Source: Symbiodinium kawagutii (lineage: Eukaryota > Sar > Dinophyceae > Suessiales > Symbiodiniaceae). From it: a stretch of 64,000 nucleotides of DNA. The stretch lies in the NCBI GenBank assembly GCA_009767595.1, contig VSDK01022240.1, positions 66,657 through 130,656 of the forward strand, given 5' to 3'. Below, piece after piece: positions 9,145 to 18,528 of the stretch (position 1 is its first letter; each line of letters begins with the position of its first letter). A program made the translations under genes and the position numbers. The notes under the pieces were generated by a model that was not told the DNA's origin, made no database searches, and saw only the letters and a list, made by a program, of their open reading frames with translations.

Positions 9145-10668
9145 TCAAAGGGTTTCAGCGCCAGCTTCTCTCAGCAAACAAACGACTTCCAAGTGGCCAT
9201 TCTGAGCTGCAACATGCAATGGTGTTGAGCCGTCGTCTGTTGTAGCCTTGTTGCAGTCAGCGCCTGCTTCCATGAGTAAACGGACAACTTCCACGTGGCC
9301 GTTCTGAGCTGCAACGTACAGCGGTGTTGCGCCAATGTCTATTGTACACTGGTTGCAGTCAGAGCCTGCTTCCATGAGCAAACGGACAACTTGCAAGTGG
9401 CCATTTTGAGCTGCAACATAGAGCGGTGTTGCACCAATGTCTGTTCTTTGCTGGTTCCAGTCAGCACCTGCTTCCACCAGAAAACGGACAACTTCCACGT
9501 GACCTTTTGTAGCTGCAACATACAATGGTGTTGCCCCCATGATTGTGACCTGGTTGCAGTCAGAGCCTGCTTCCACCAGGAAACGGACAACTGCTAAGTG
9601 GCCCGTGTGAGCTGCAACATGCAATGGTCTTGAGCCATCGTCTGTTGTGAACTGGTTGCAGTCAGCCCCTGCTTCCATGAGTAAACGGACAACTTCCAAG
9701 TGACCATTGTAAGCCGCAACGTACAGCGGTGTTGCACCGAAGTCTGTTCTGCCCTTGTTGCAGTCAGCGCCTGCTTGCACCAGCAAACGGACAACTTCTA
9801 AGTGGCCATTGTAAGCTGCAACATACAACGGTGTCGCGCCAATATCTGTTTTGCCCTGGTTGCAGTCCGCGCCGGCTTCCAAAAGAAAACGGAGAACTTT
9901 CAAGTGACCCTTTGTAGCTGCAACGTACAGCGGTGTTGCGTGCATGACCGTGGACGGGTTGCAGTCAGCACCTGCTTCCAGAAGCAACCGGACAACTTCC
10001 AAGTGTCCGCTCTGAGCTGCAACATATAACGGTGCTGCCCCCCCCACTGTAGCCTGGTTGCAGTCAGCCCCTGCTTCCACCAGAAAATGGACAACTGCTA
10101 AGTGGCCATTGTGAGCTGCAACATGCAACGGTGTTGAGCCATCGTCTGTTGTGGACTGGTTGCAGACAGCACCTGCTTGTACCAGCAAACGGACAACTTC
10201 CAAGTGACCAGCAGAAGCTGCAATCCACAAGGCCGTCCTGCCTTTGTCCTCTCTGGAATCTCTCTCTGCACCTGCTTCAAGCAACAGCTCAATGGGCTGG
10301 ACATGTCCATTGTATGCAGCGTGATGCAGTGGTGCCGAGCCCTGTTGGTCTGTCAAGTCTGGATCGCTCGGCAGTTGCAAAAGCTGTTCAAGGGCAAGTG
10401 AGTCGTTGCCTTGAGATGCAGCTATCATTTCTGGATCTGCTTCTGTGAGGCCTGGCTCAAATTCCAAGAGGACCAGCTGGACTTTTACAGAAACTACAGT
10501 TTCATTGTCCCCAAGCTCAATGGAGCCATCTTCTAAAAAAAGTCTTTGCCGAAATCTGGGAACACCGATCTCAACAGCCAAGAGTCGCTTCACCTCTTTC
10601 ACGGATTTGCTTTCGACATCGCTCAACCAGGCAAGCCGGGCCCCAGAGACAGCAGAGACCACTTCCAT
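9145..10668 (-). CDS. Ubiquitin-like domain plus 12 ankyrin repeats
   Basis: A single uninterrupted frame of about 507 codons. The ATG at 10668 (MEVVSAVSGARL) is chosen because the frame upstream opens only with a TTG. Residues about 1-75 look like a ubiquitin-like fold: LSDVESKSVKEVKRLL, GVPRFRQRLFLEDG and VKVQLVLLEF. From about residue 90 to the end come 12 ankyrin repeats of 33-34 residues with PLHVAA.NGHLEVVRLL.EAGADCN cores, the last ending at AGAETL and the stop. Ankyrin stacks bind protein partners; the partner here is unknown. Family knowledge: this architecture is heavily expanded in Symbiodinium-group dinoflagellates. Being intronless amid micro-exon DNA, it may be a retrocopy or simply an intron-poor gene. 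Repeats are very similar to one another at the DNA level. Confidence 0.93.
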   Translation of the reverse strand: MEVVSAVSGARLAWLSDVESKSVKEVKRLLAVEIGVPRFRQRLFLEDGSIELGDNETVVSVKVQLVLLEFEPGLTEADPEMIAASQGNDSLALEQLLQLPSDPDLTDQQGSAPLHHAAYNGHVQPIELLLEAGAERDSREDKGRTALWIAASAGHLEVVRLLVQAGAVCNQSTTDDGSTPLHVAAHNGHLAVVHFLVEAGADCNQATVGGAAPLYVAAQSGHLEVVRLLLEAGADCNPSTVMHATPLYVAATKGHLKVLRFLLEAGADCNQGKTDIGATPLYVAAYNGHLEVVRLLVQAGADCNKGRTDFGATPLYVAAYNGHLEVVRLLMEAGADCNQFTTDDGSRPLHVAAHTGHLAVVRFLVEAGSDCNQVTIMGATPLYVAATKGHVEVVRFLVEAGADWNQQRTDIGATPLYVAAQNGHLQVVRLLMEAGSDCNQCTIDIGATPLYVAAQNGHVEVVRLLMEAGADCNKATTDDGSTPLHVAAQNGHLEVVCLLREAGAETL

Positions 10669-10689
10669 AGGGAGGAAAAGGCGCCCCAA

Positions 10690-11185
10690 GTCTGATTATG
10701 TTTTTTTACTTATCGTCAAATTAGATTCAAGTCTATCTGGCTGAAATCTGGCTTTGTAACGTTAATCATTTCGTTCGTATCTGGCTGGAATCTGGAATCT
10801 TTGCTGAAGCTTGCATGACAGTGTCTATAAAAGCTGCTGCTATGCTGAAAAACAAACGGTCACTTACCGTCTTGGCAATAATTTTTGTCACTTTGGACGG
10901 CAACTGGAGATCTGGTCCAAAGTGGAAGTTTGACGAAACCAATCAGCTGCGGCAGCGAAAGGAACCACCTCAAGCTGGCCCATCGTCTCAAACGCTATCC
11001 CAGATATTGGGTTGAACATCCCACGATCTCTGGCGCTTCGCGACTGATCCCACTACAAAGTGCCAGGTTGGATTAGACCGATCGGATAGTTAGATTGCCA
11101 ATGTCGTCTTGGCCCATGTGGTCTTGGTCAATGTATTCTTGGCCCATGCGCTCTGGTTATTGCTGTTGCTTGGTATCTCCTATTG
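10690..11185. other. Upstream region of the ankyrin gene; possible plus-strand coding piece
   Basis: 10735-10800 has repeated ATCTGGCTGGAATCTGG. A plus frame at about 10885-11076 (HLKLAHRLKRYPRYW inside) has fair protein composition but no recognised family or splice sites. No spliced-leader relic was found beside the ankyrin ATG. Confidence 0.3.
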
Positions 11186-11401
11186 TCACTTGACACCCCC
11201 AGAAAACCGGTCGGGAAACTGGCAATGAAAGCACCTTCTAGTGCAGAACAAGCCCCCATAACATCGGTGCTCAGCTGAGTCCATCAGGCGTAAGTACAGC
11301 TGCTGGATGATTCCTCTGTGACTATGGCTACGGGTCAGTAAGTACCCTGGCTGCTCACATCCCCAAAACAAACGGCCTTTGTTAGGATGTGAAACACCCA
11401 T
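11186..11401 (-). CDS. Candidate coding exon with GRF-finger-like motif
   Basis: The minus frame reads SHPNKGRLFWGCEQPG, which resembles the NKGR.F..C core of GRF-type zinc fingers. It is followed by HRCYGGLFCTRRCFHCQF with more cysteines. A donor-like GGGTACTTACTG follows the first block, so only about 11330-11400 may be exon. The required spacing of all zinc ligands is not clear. Low-confidence family call. Confidence 0.25.
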   Translation of the reverse strand: MGVSHPNKGRLFWGCEQPGYLLTRSHSHRGIIQQLYLRLMDSAEHRCYGGLFCTRRCFHCQFPDRFSGGVK

Positions 11402-11835
11402 TTGTTGGTTGGTTGCTATTGAATGCTATCGAAATTGAACATTCTATAAACAGATGAGATACCAAGGGATTTCTGGACGTCTTGTCCCCACAATCTGCTT
11501 GTCAAGTTGATGATCTGGCTATGTCTTAAAAACCAGCAAGAACACCTTAGCAGGGTGGACACCAATTCATGGTGCAATGGATTGATATCCCTTGAACATA
11601 CGTATCAATAGTTGGTAATCATAATTATCGATCATCAATGGTGATGCCTTTTAAGGAATCAATGATACTTAAATAATTGGCAATCATAATTATAAAACGC
11701 CTTACAATGGTATTGATTCCCTTTACAATACATTACTTTCTTAATTACCATCGTACAACATTGTATAAGTCCATGGCAGTTCAAGGATCTTGCAGGTTTT
11801 CTATCACAATGGATAAGCAACCATCATGATTCACC
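11402..11835. other. No recognised gene
   Basis: AT-rich, with two similar ATAATTGGCAATCATAATTA stretches (about 11610-11690). Nothing coding. Confidence 0.4.
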
Positions 11836-11963
11836 TGGCAGTGGGTCAATTCGCCCTTAATCCCCCTGGTCCCCCTATCATTAACCAGCTAGTTTTCCCT
11901 GTGAAATTGTTGGTGAGCCTCTCCCCGAGCAATATTGGTTAATATTGACCGATAGCCGTGTGG
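11836..11963. mobile_element. F2 inverted-repeat element (diverged)
   Basis: Left CAGTGGGTCAATTCGCCC, then TAATCCCCCTGGTCCCCCTA; right TTAATATTGACCGATAGCCG. Same layout as the clearer F2 copies at 18359 and 39078. Followed by a short (TA)n run at about 11970-11990. Confidence 0.65.
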
Positions 11964-12037
11964 TTGGTATATATATATATATATATATATCCCCTACAAT
12001 TGTTAGTTATCATCCCTGTGTGTAAACTACTACACCC

Positions 12038-12133
12038 TGGTGATCGAACATAGCTGGCTGAATAATCCACCATTTGCAGATAACTTACCTATTGAAAATG
12101 GTGATTTTCCAGCCAGCCATGTTAGATCACCAG
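12038..12133. mobile_element. F7 foldback element
   Basis: Two ~38-nt arms: CTGGTGATCGAACATAGCTG on the left, and on the right CAGCCATGTTAGATCACCAG (about 12114-12133). The inner ATCCACCATTT pairs with AAATGGTGAT. Only one copy seen. The ends read CTG/GTGATC and CACCAG. Confidence 0.75.
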
Positions 12134-12280
12134 ATGGTATTTGAGCGGTGACCAGTTAACAAAAGGTGATTGGAATAGCTGGTTAACCTTCATTAACCAT
12201 AGTTCACCAACTTAGCTAACATGGTTGTCGGTTATCATCCCCTATTAACCAGCTGTTTTTGGTCGATGACTTGACCCGGT

Positions 12281-12395
12281 CGCTCACCACCGCTCGTCAG
12301 CTCGGATCAGCGTTTCGCTCAGCTCTGCACTTGGTGCCACGGTGTTGGGCAAACTGGTGGTCAAATGCAGCTCGGACCTTGCAGCGGAGGAAGCT
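12281..12395 (-). CDS. Candidate micro-exon, product unknown
   Basis: GC-rich island. The best minus frame contains ASSAARSELHLTTSLP followed by TVAPSAELSETLIRADER, ending at a GTGGTGAGC donor-like site (about 12285). A second minus frame and the plus frame are also open, so both frame and strand are inference. No family recognised. Confidence 0.35.
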
Positions 12396-12840
12396 TCGTC
12401 ATTGATCCAACGAGACACAACGGGATTTTCTATGGTTAACTAGGGGTTATAGAGGGTAATAGGATTGATACAGGATAATAGAGGATTTATAGAGGATTAT
12501 GCAGCTCAGACCTTGCAGTGGATGAATCAGCGATCCAACGAGACACGGGGGGTGGCTTTTGACCATGGTTGATGGTTTTTAAGGGTCAGCAAGAAATCGG
12601 GGATAGTATCATCAACTAATAGTTAACCATATGTGGGGTCCCCTATTAACTTGCTAGTTTTTTATCATCAATGGTAAATAGTGATAGTAATAGGGGATAT
12701 ATATACCGGCTCTACAGGGTGGTTCATCAACCCAGTTTGGGGAACCCCAGATGGTTGGTTTATTACCTGTGAATGGTTCACATTGGATGCTTCATACACC
12801 ACAGTTGCAAGTCTCTACGGCCAAGTTGAAATTCCACAAC
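12396..12840. other. Intron-like low-complexity DNA
   Basis: Repeats of TTATAGAGGATTATAGAGG, with a repeated CTCAGACCTTGCAGTGGATG also seen at 12365. Then TAGGGGATATATA motifs and a diverged F1-like arm around 12718. No gene. Confidence 0.5.
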
Positions 12841-12841
12841 C

Positions 12842-12953
12842 AATGGGTATGTGCCAAAATAGGGTAACCAGTAAGCCCCACGAAAAAATGATCATTTTAC
12901 TTGGAAGCCATCAGTTTTGGGGTACCAGTATGGCTTGGCACATACCCAAATAA
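12842..12953. mobile_element. F6 inverted-repeat element
   Basis: Left arm ATGGGTATGTGCCAAAATAG, right arm CTTGGCACATACCCAAAT, with AAAAAATGATCATTTTAC in the middle. About 110 bp. The left arm carries G/GTATGT. Confidence 0.8.
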
Positions 12954-14235
12954 CCAAATAGTTTGTTGCGCAAGACCCCGGGTGCCAGAAGCAACGGTTT
13001 TTGAACTATTCATGTAACTTTGACATCGTTTCATACAACCGTGTTATTTGTCACTATTCATGTAAATGGGTGTTCATCATTTTGAACGAGTCATCAGGAT
13101 TGTTGTGCGTATGAAATATGGCAAACGTCAACCAGCATGACTAATAACCATCATGACCCAGCATGACCAATAATCATCATCCGCCGAAATCAACCGTCAC
13201 GGACCATCACGATTAGTTGATTCAACCCTTCCATCATTCACAGTGGTCGTGAACCATCATGCATATTCTTTGGGCATCTTTCCTTACAAATAGCAAGCAT
13301 TAGTTACAAATATGTAGCAGCACAAAACACAGATACCAGTCTTCACAACTGATCAAGTAACATCCTCAATCATCACTGATCATCAGTCACAAGCCACGAT
13401 TCAATACTCAATGATCCTTATTCATAGTCATCGATCATCATTAAAAGCTATCAATCGTCCTTATTAATAGTAATTCGTCATCATTCATAACGTTTAAGGA
13501 TCCCTATGAACCAAACCAGTCTTCAGCATCACAAGCACTTATCAACCATCAGTCACTGGCTAATCTTGATCTGTTCACCATGATCAGCCAGTACCCACAC
13601 CATGATGAATAAGCGTCTACTTATCTTTCCTCCCCATCATCCTAGGAACGATAGATATCATGGTGTCTCTATATGCATACATAATATACATATATCAGCC
13701 TAATTGCAAACTTATGCAAATGTCACTCTTACTAGGCGTTTGTTCAGGCATCAGCATTGGCAGCCATTGTCAGCCTCTTCATCAACTCTTAAAGTATCTG
13801 CATTCATCAGTCATTCCTATCATTGTCAGCGATACCGCTGTCAGCCATCATCTCGGACAATGATTCCTCACCTGTGTCAACAATATTAACCTGCAATGAC
13901 CATGATGACTGTTCTTGTTCAACAATTCTGCATCATAATCAACCGTGAAAAGTGACCCTTTCTACCTTCAAAGGTAAAGTTAATAGGCCAACATTGTTCA
14001 TTGGTGAGTGTTATTTCCTATCATGGATACTCTTTATCAACGGTTCTTCACATATGCATTCAGCTATTGATATGCACTAGCATGAATACTCTTTATCTAC
14101 AAGTTATCACCACCATCAATTATCAACCATTAAAAACTAGTATTTACCATCATGAATAGTTTGTTTACCAACCATTCCTGACCATTGTCAATCATTATCA
14201 ACCTTTGTCCAGCATCTTGAAATAGCTCAAATGAC
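12954..14235. repeat. Degenerate CCATCATCAACC / CATCATTATC tract
   Basis: About 1.2 kb of drifting short-period DNA (AATAACCATCATGACCC, CATCAGTCATTCC, TTACCATCATGAATAG). It is the left-hand flank type for the island at 14640. Two short plus frames at 13660-13890 are repeat artefacts. No gene. Confidence 0.6.
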
Positions 14236-14639
14236 CCTATGTAGCTTCGATTTACTTGATCTCCCCATGATTGTTGGTTATGTTTGCCTTGTGGCGGCTG
14301 AGGATTGGTCAGTTCGGGCTACGGTGCGCTATGAACCATCCCAAAGCTATGAAGAAATCAGCCAAGCTGTTTGGATACTACCCTTGCAGAGCTTGGATGA
14401 TTAGCCTTGACCCATGTCCATATAGTTGGTGTATCCGCTACTATCAACCCTTGATAGGAGGGTCCAAACCCTTGATACGTAGGTGGTTAACCCCTTGGCT
14501 ATAGTTGTATAATAGGTGATTATAATTGTCACCTATTATCAACGCTTAACCATCATTGGGACTTGTTGACCCGTGGTTGGTACTGGCCCATGACATCCCA
14601 TGCTGATTGTGCTCCCGTGACTTTCCAATGACTTCACCA

Positions 14640-14800
14640 GGTCGGACGACCCAGGGACAAGAACTGAGGTGGCTCCACCACGTCCAGAAGGGCAAGGCGA
14701 AACTTTGGCTCTGCCCAACAGACCTTGGGGAAGATCGGCGGCGGCGGACCCTGGTACCGGCCCTATCAACCCTACCCTCAGTTGCTGCCAGCAACGCCAG
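14640..14800 (+). CDS. Candidate exon, low-complexity Pro/Gly-rich product
   Basis: After TTCACCAG the plus frame reads DDPGTRTEVAPPRPEGQGET, then LALPNRPWGRSAAADPGTGP. All three plus frames and two minus frames are open over this GC-rich island, so neither frame nor strand is secure. CCATCA DNA lies to the left and TGGTTGGTCA DNA to the right. Confidence 0.3.
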
Positions 14801-14976
14801 TTGAATCACTTACCCGACTAGGTGATTTGGTACCCTGATGTCCAAGCAAAATCGAAAACTGGTTGGTCATTTGGTCAATAGGTTCGGCAATCCAGTCAAG
14901 TCAACTAAGGGGTTGCTAGGATCCAAGTAAACCTGGTTGACTAATGGGTTATATGTTAATAAGCAACAATAGTTGA

Positions 14977-15186
14977 TCACGTTTGTCCCTGGTTGATAAT
15001 ATGCGACACCCTCGATCTTGCAAATCCACCTTGTCTGCAGTGCTTACACCTTGTCTGCAGTGGTTTACGCATTGGGGATGGTGATGTTCGATTGCCATGT
15101 TCGACTACTGGTGGGCAATTCAGCCGACATGGCCTGAGGCTCATCCGATGATTTAGGAGCGCAGCGACCCACATGGAATGAATGGA
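14977..15186 (-). CDS. Candidate exon, product unknown
   Basis: The minus frame contains MWVAALLNHRMSLRPCRLN and PVVEHGNRTSPSPMRKPL. Near its end a CTGCAGACAAGGTG unit is repeated twice. No family recognised and no clear splice pair. Confidence 0.25.
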   Translation of the reverse strand, partial: SIHSMWVAALLNHRMSLRPCRLNCPPVVEHGNRTSPSPMRKPLQTRCKHCRQGGFARSRVSHIINQGQT

Positions 15187-15830
15187 CAATGGGTGGATTC
15201 ATCGGCAAGTCAACGAAGGTAGATTTTCATTGGCAAATAAGCGAGCATACCACAACACATGAATCATTGAGTATCGTTGGAAATGCAACAGCTGCATTGC
15301 TGCATACCAAGCAAAAAAGGACCGCAAAGGAATACCCAATGACAAGGCTATTAGGCTATTTATATAATTACTATGCTTATATCAGCTATATTCCAATTAA
15401 AACCCCGTCATGCAAGCAGGTTGATCAGGTCTGTTGAGTGGTTCATGGAAACTCAACCGTCACCCAACCCTGGTCCCAGGTGGGGCACTAGCAACATGGA
15501 TCACCAGCAATGGTAAAACTGGAGGTGGCTTATTGGCATCAATCGAGGCAGCAATCATCACCGTCGTTCTACTGTCAATGCATGTTTTTCTACAGTAAAA
15601 CCCAAGGTCTTCCATCCATTTCCGTGCGAGAAATTTAAGAGAGGCTATGATTGCAACAATCATACACTGCCAGGACTTTTGGATAGTTTAGGGGTGCCTC
15701 TTGTTGCGGGGCCCCTACCAGCTACAACTAAAGTTCTGGCCATCAGAAGTACCTTGCATGAATTACCAAATAAAAGGAGCTGTTACAACGAGTCACCTGA
15801 GGGAGTGAGAAAACCCCGTTACAAATCTAA
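15187..15830. other. No recognised gene
   Basis: Mixed DNA. Short frames on both strands lack protein character. A repeated AGTACCTTGCATGAATTACC appears at 15745 and again at 16313. Confidence 0.35.
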
Positions 15831-15834
15831 TGAC

Positions 15835-16225
15835 GTCCTTTTTGCCTTATCGTCTTTTTTAATTCCTTATCGTTTTACAATACAACGTACACGCAACATG
15901 GTAACAGGCCACCCTTTCAACAGAAACGCAAGAAACGCCGCGCCCTGCCAATAAAAGTCTACGCGCTGTATGTTAGGCTTTTCCGATCTTTCCCACTGCT
16001 GAACAAAAAAATCGCGGTGACACTGCGGAGAGCCAGTAGAATTGATACGAATAGGGACTGATGTGGAAAGTCTAATTTGGAAAAGATTTCCTTATCGTTT
16101 TTGTTATCGTTTTGTTATCGGTTTGGACCCATATGCTCCAAAAATCTGAAAAGCTGCTGGCATAATTCAACCCAGGTTGTGATTGTTATCGTTTTTTTTA
16201 TCCCTTATCGTTTTACAGTGAATGG
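15835..16225. repeat. Cluster of CTTATCGTTTT motifs
   Basis: At least seven copies of TTATCGTTTT or close variants (about 15845, 15868, 16090, 16104, 16115, 16184, 16205), often after CC or TG. They are not in regular tandem. Function unknown. Confidence 0.6.
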
Positions 16226-16379
16226 AAGCCGGCTTGGAAAAGTGAAGCATGTCCTTACTAAATCTAATTGACCGGGTTTTTTACACAACCTCACCTAGCA
16301 TAAGTACCTTGCATAAGTACCTTGCATGAATTACCTTGCCAGTTGTAGGATATACCTAGCTGGCAAAGGCCCATTGTTG

Positions 16380-16565
16380 CACCACAGGTAGACCGACCGG
16401 TGGAATGGTTTCTGACCAAAATCTCTTACGACATAAGCCGACCTGGCCAAGGGACGCTGTACTTGTCATGGCCGGTCGTTGTTCGTAGTTGGAAAGTCAA
16501 CCTCGACCTCAGCAACAACGCAAAAAATGACGACTCACTGGATTGGTTTGGGAAAATCTATGTTG
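16380..16565 (+). CDS. Doubtful coding remnant
   Basis: A plus frame of about 63 codons with fair composition (LTKISYDISRPGQGTLYLSW) ends at TAA just before an F1-like element. Could be an old insertion; unrecognised. Confidence 0.2.
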
Positions 16566-16571
16566 GAAACC

Positions 16572-16705
16572 ATGGGGTGTTCACCACTTAAGTGGTGGCT
16601 TCTTGAAATGAGGGTAGCCATGGGTAGCCCAAATCATCCAATATGATTCATTTCGTTTTTATCATAAACCAACTTGTTTGGGGTTCCCAATGGCTTAAAA
16701 AAAAC
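16572..16705. mobile_element. F1-related element (diverged)
   Basis: Left GGTGGCTTCTTGAAATGAGG, interior AAATCATCCAATATGATTC and AAACCAACTTG, right GGGTTCCCAATGGCTTAAAA. The internal order matches F1. Confidence 0.5.
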
Positions 16706-16905
16706 CCAAGGGGGCAGTTTGGAACCTAAACTGGGTTGAACCTGCTGGTTGGTCACCCCTTTTTGGTCATGTAGTTCTGCATCATTGATTGGCATATGGT
16801 TGAATATAACCCGTGTATACGAATACATCCGCATCATCGTCCAATTCCCTACCATGTGCAAACTAGGAGTAGTAGTTGTTTGGTTAGACTCAACCAGCTA
16901 TGTAT

Positions 16906-16962
16906 GCATGCTGATCATGCTGATCATGCTGATCATGCTGATCATGCTGATCATGCTGATGA
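16906..16962. repeat. 9-bp microsatellite (ATGCTGATC)6
   Basis: Six copies of ATGCTGATC in tandem, each containing TGATCA across the junction. Confidence 0.95.
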
Positions 16963-17229
16963 ATGGTGCTTGTAGCTCTTTCCCTCTTCTCTGTTGATCC
17001 CCTATGTTCCATCGCACCTAAATCCCCAAGCTCGGCACCTTTTGATGTTTTTTTTCCCGCTAAGAAGGCATCAACCCCCTTTGACCCTAGTGTTCATCCT
17101 GCAATTGGATTACTCAAGATACAAAGCTATCGTAAGATACAATTGCCCTTGGTTAATTTTGACGAATTTTCTTAGATACAACAAGCCCGCCAATGTTCTT
17201 GTCGTCAAGAAACAACATGGCCTATTCAT

Positions 17230-17370
17230 TTGCTGATCATTCGCATTCATCCCCCTCTACATGACCCGCCTCCAAAGGCTGTGCAGCTGGATATCTCTGA
17301 ATTGCATGGTCCACTTCAGCAGCGGAAAGGTCGTTATGCAACTTTTCGGAAATCCATTGAGACAACAGAA
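17230..17370 (+). CDS. Candidate exon, product unknown
   Basis: The plus frame reads PPLHDPPPKAVQLDISELHG then PLQQRKGRYATFRKS. Protein-like, but no family. No decisive splice sites; TGGTGGTTACATTATTGG follows. Confidence 0.3.
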
Positions 17371-17454
17371 CCTTGTTACTGGTGGTTACATTATTGGTTA
17401 AGAATGGTTCTCATGGGGATCATAAACCACGATTAACTTTTACCTACCATAATG

Positions 17455-17720
17455 GAGATTCACTGGTCACAGGTTATAATGGACTATTCTCATATGTCTC
17501 TTCGGCCTCGATGCGACAAACCAGCGCCTCATGAAACTGGCCGAGCTTTTCAAATTCTTGCATGTTGCTTCTGGGCAATGTGTTTTTGCTTCTGGGCAAC
17601 CTCTTCTCGAAGCGCCTTCTTTCGCTCGAATCTTTTTGTCACCATAGCCTTTGAGGAAATGACTTTGAACCATGTTGACCAGGCGTTGCTCGGCAATTTG
17701 CCAGTGCTTAACCATCGTTT
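17455..17720 (-). pseudogene. Coiled-coil coding fragment with frame shift
   Basis: On the minus strand one frame gives KRFERKKALREEVAQKQKH and then stops. A frame offset by one continues QEFEKLGQFHEALVCRIEAE and stops at about 17478. Both halves are strongly charged and helical, as in one coiled coil. A frameshift in a decayed copy, or an unseen short intron, would explain the break. No family recognised. Confidence 0.4.
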
Positions 17721-17769
17721 ACCCATTGCTCCACCACTGACTGATCTGTTTGTTAACCATCGGTCAACC

Positions 17770-18355
17770 ATCAATGGGTCAACAAACATTTACTGTAAAT
17801 ACTGTAAATATATGATGATCCAGTAGTTTACAAAACTATCATTCACCACCAATTGACCATCAATTCACCAACAACTAACTACCAATTAGCCACCAATTCA
17901 CGTGTAATTGACCGCGAGTTACTGTAACCATTACTTGACCATCAATTGACCATCATTAGCCACCAGTATTAACCATAGTAACCACCAGTTCACTGATCAT
18001 AATAGATCACGAATGTTTAAGTTCACTACGAACTAGCCACAACCAACCTGTAATACTAGAAATCCAATACTAATAGCAGTCATTCACCATCATTCACCAT
18101 CTATAATTGATACTAAGTGCTTCAGTACCCATCAATTGATCACTAACAATCCAGTTGGATTACTAACTACAAATTTGCCACCAATTCATTACCATTAGTT
18201 TACCACTAATAATTGATATTTAAATGGTTAACCACTGATTGATTAATCAATGATAATTGATGATAGAAACCATTACTTAACCATCTTAATGGTTGATAGC
18301 AATATTGAATGCTATTCATCACTACTAATCCAATACCGACCCTTGGATGATCACT
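17770..18355. repeat. Degenerate CCATCAATTGACCATC tract
   Basis: Short-period AATTCACCATCAATTGACC DNA without coding potential. Confidence 0.65.
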
Positions 18356-18358
18356 AAT

Positions 18359-18478
18359 ATATGGCAGTGGGTCAAAACCCCGTACCCCTGGTTCTCCTAT
18401 CATTAATCATGGTTTTCCCTATAGGTTGTTGGCTATTCACCCCACTATTGGTTGACTTATATTGACCCATAGCCATAT
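18359..18478. mobile_element. F2 inverted-repeat element
   Basis: Left ATGGCAGTGGGTCAAAACCC, then CGTACCCCTGGTTCTCCTAT; right TATATTGACCCATAGCCATAT-type arm. About 120 bp. The arms pair through GTGGGTCAA / TTGACCCA. Confidence 0.85.
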
Positions 18479-18528
18479 ATTGGATCACCAGTGTTGTAAC
18501 CATTGATCACTACTACACCGGGGTAAAA

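Noticed and set aside
9295-10448. Plus- and minus-strand frames of 60-105 codons inside the ankyrin gene
   Set aside because: Shadows of the repeated ankyrin coding sequence.
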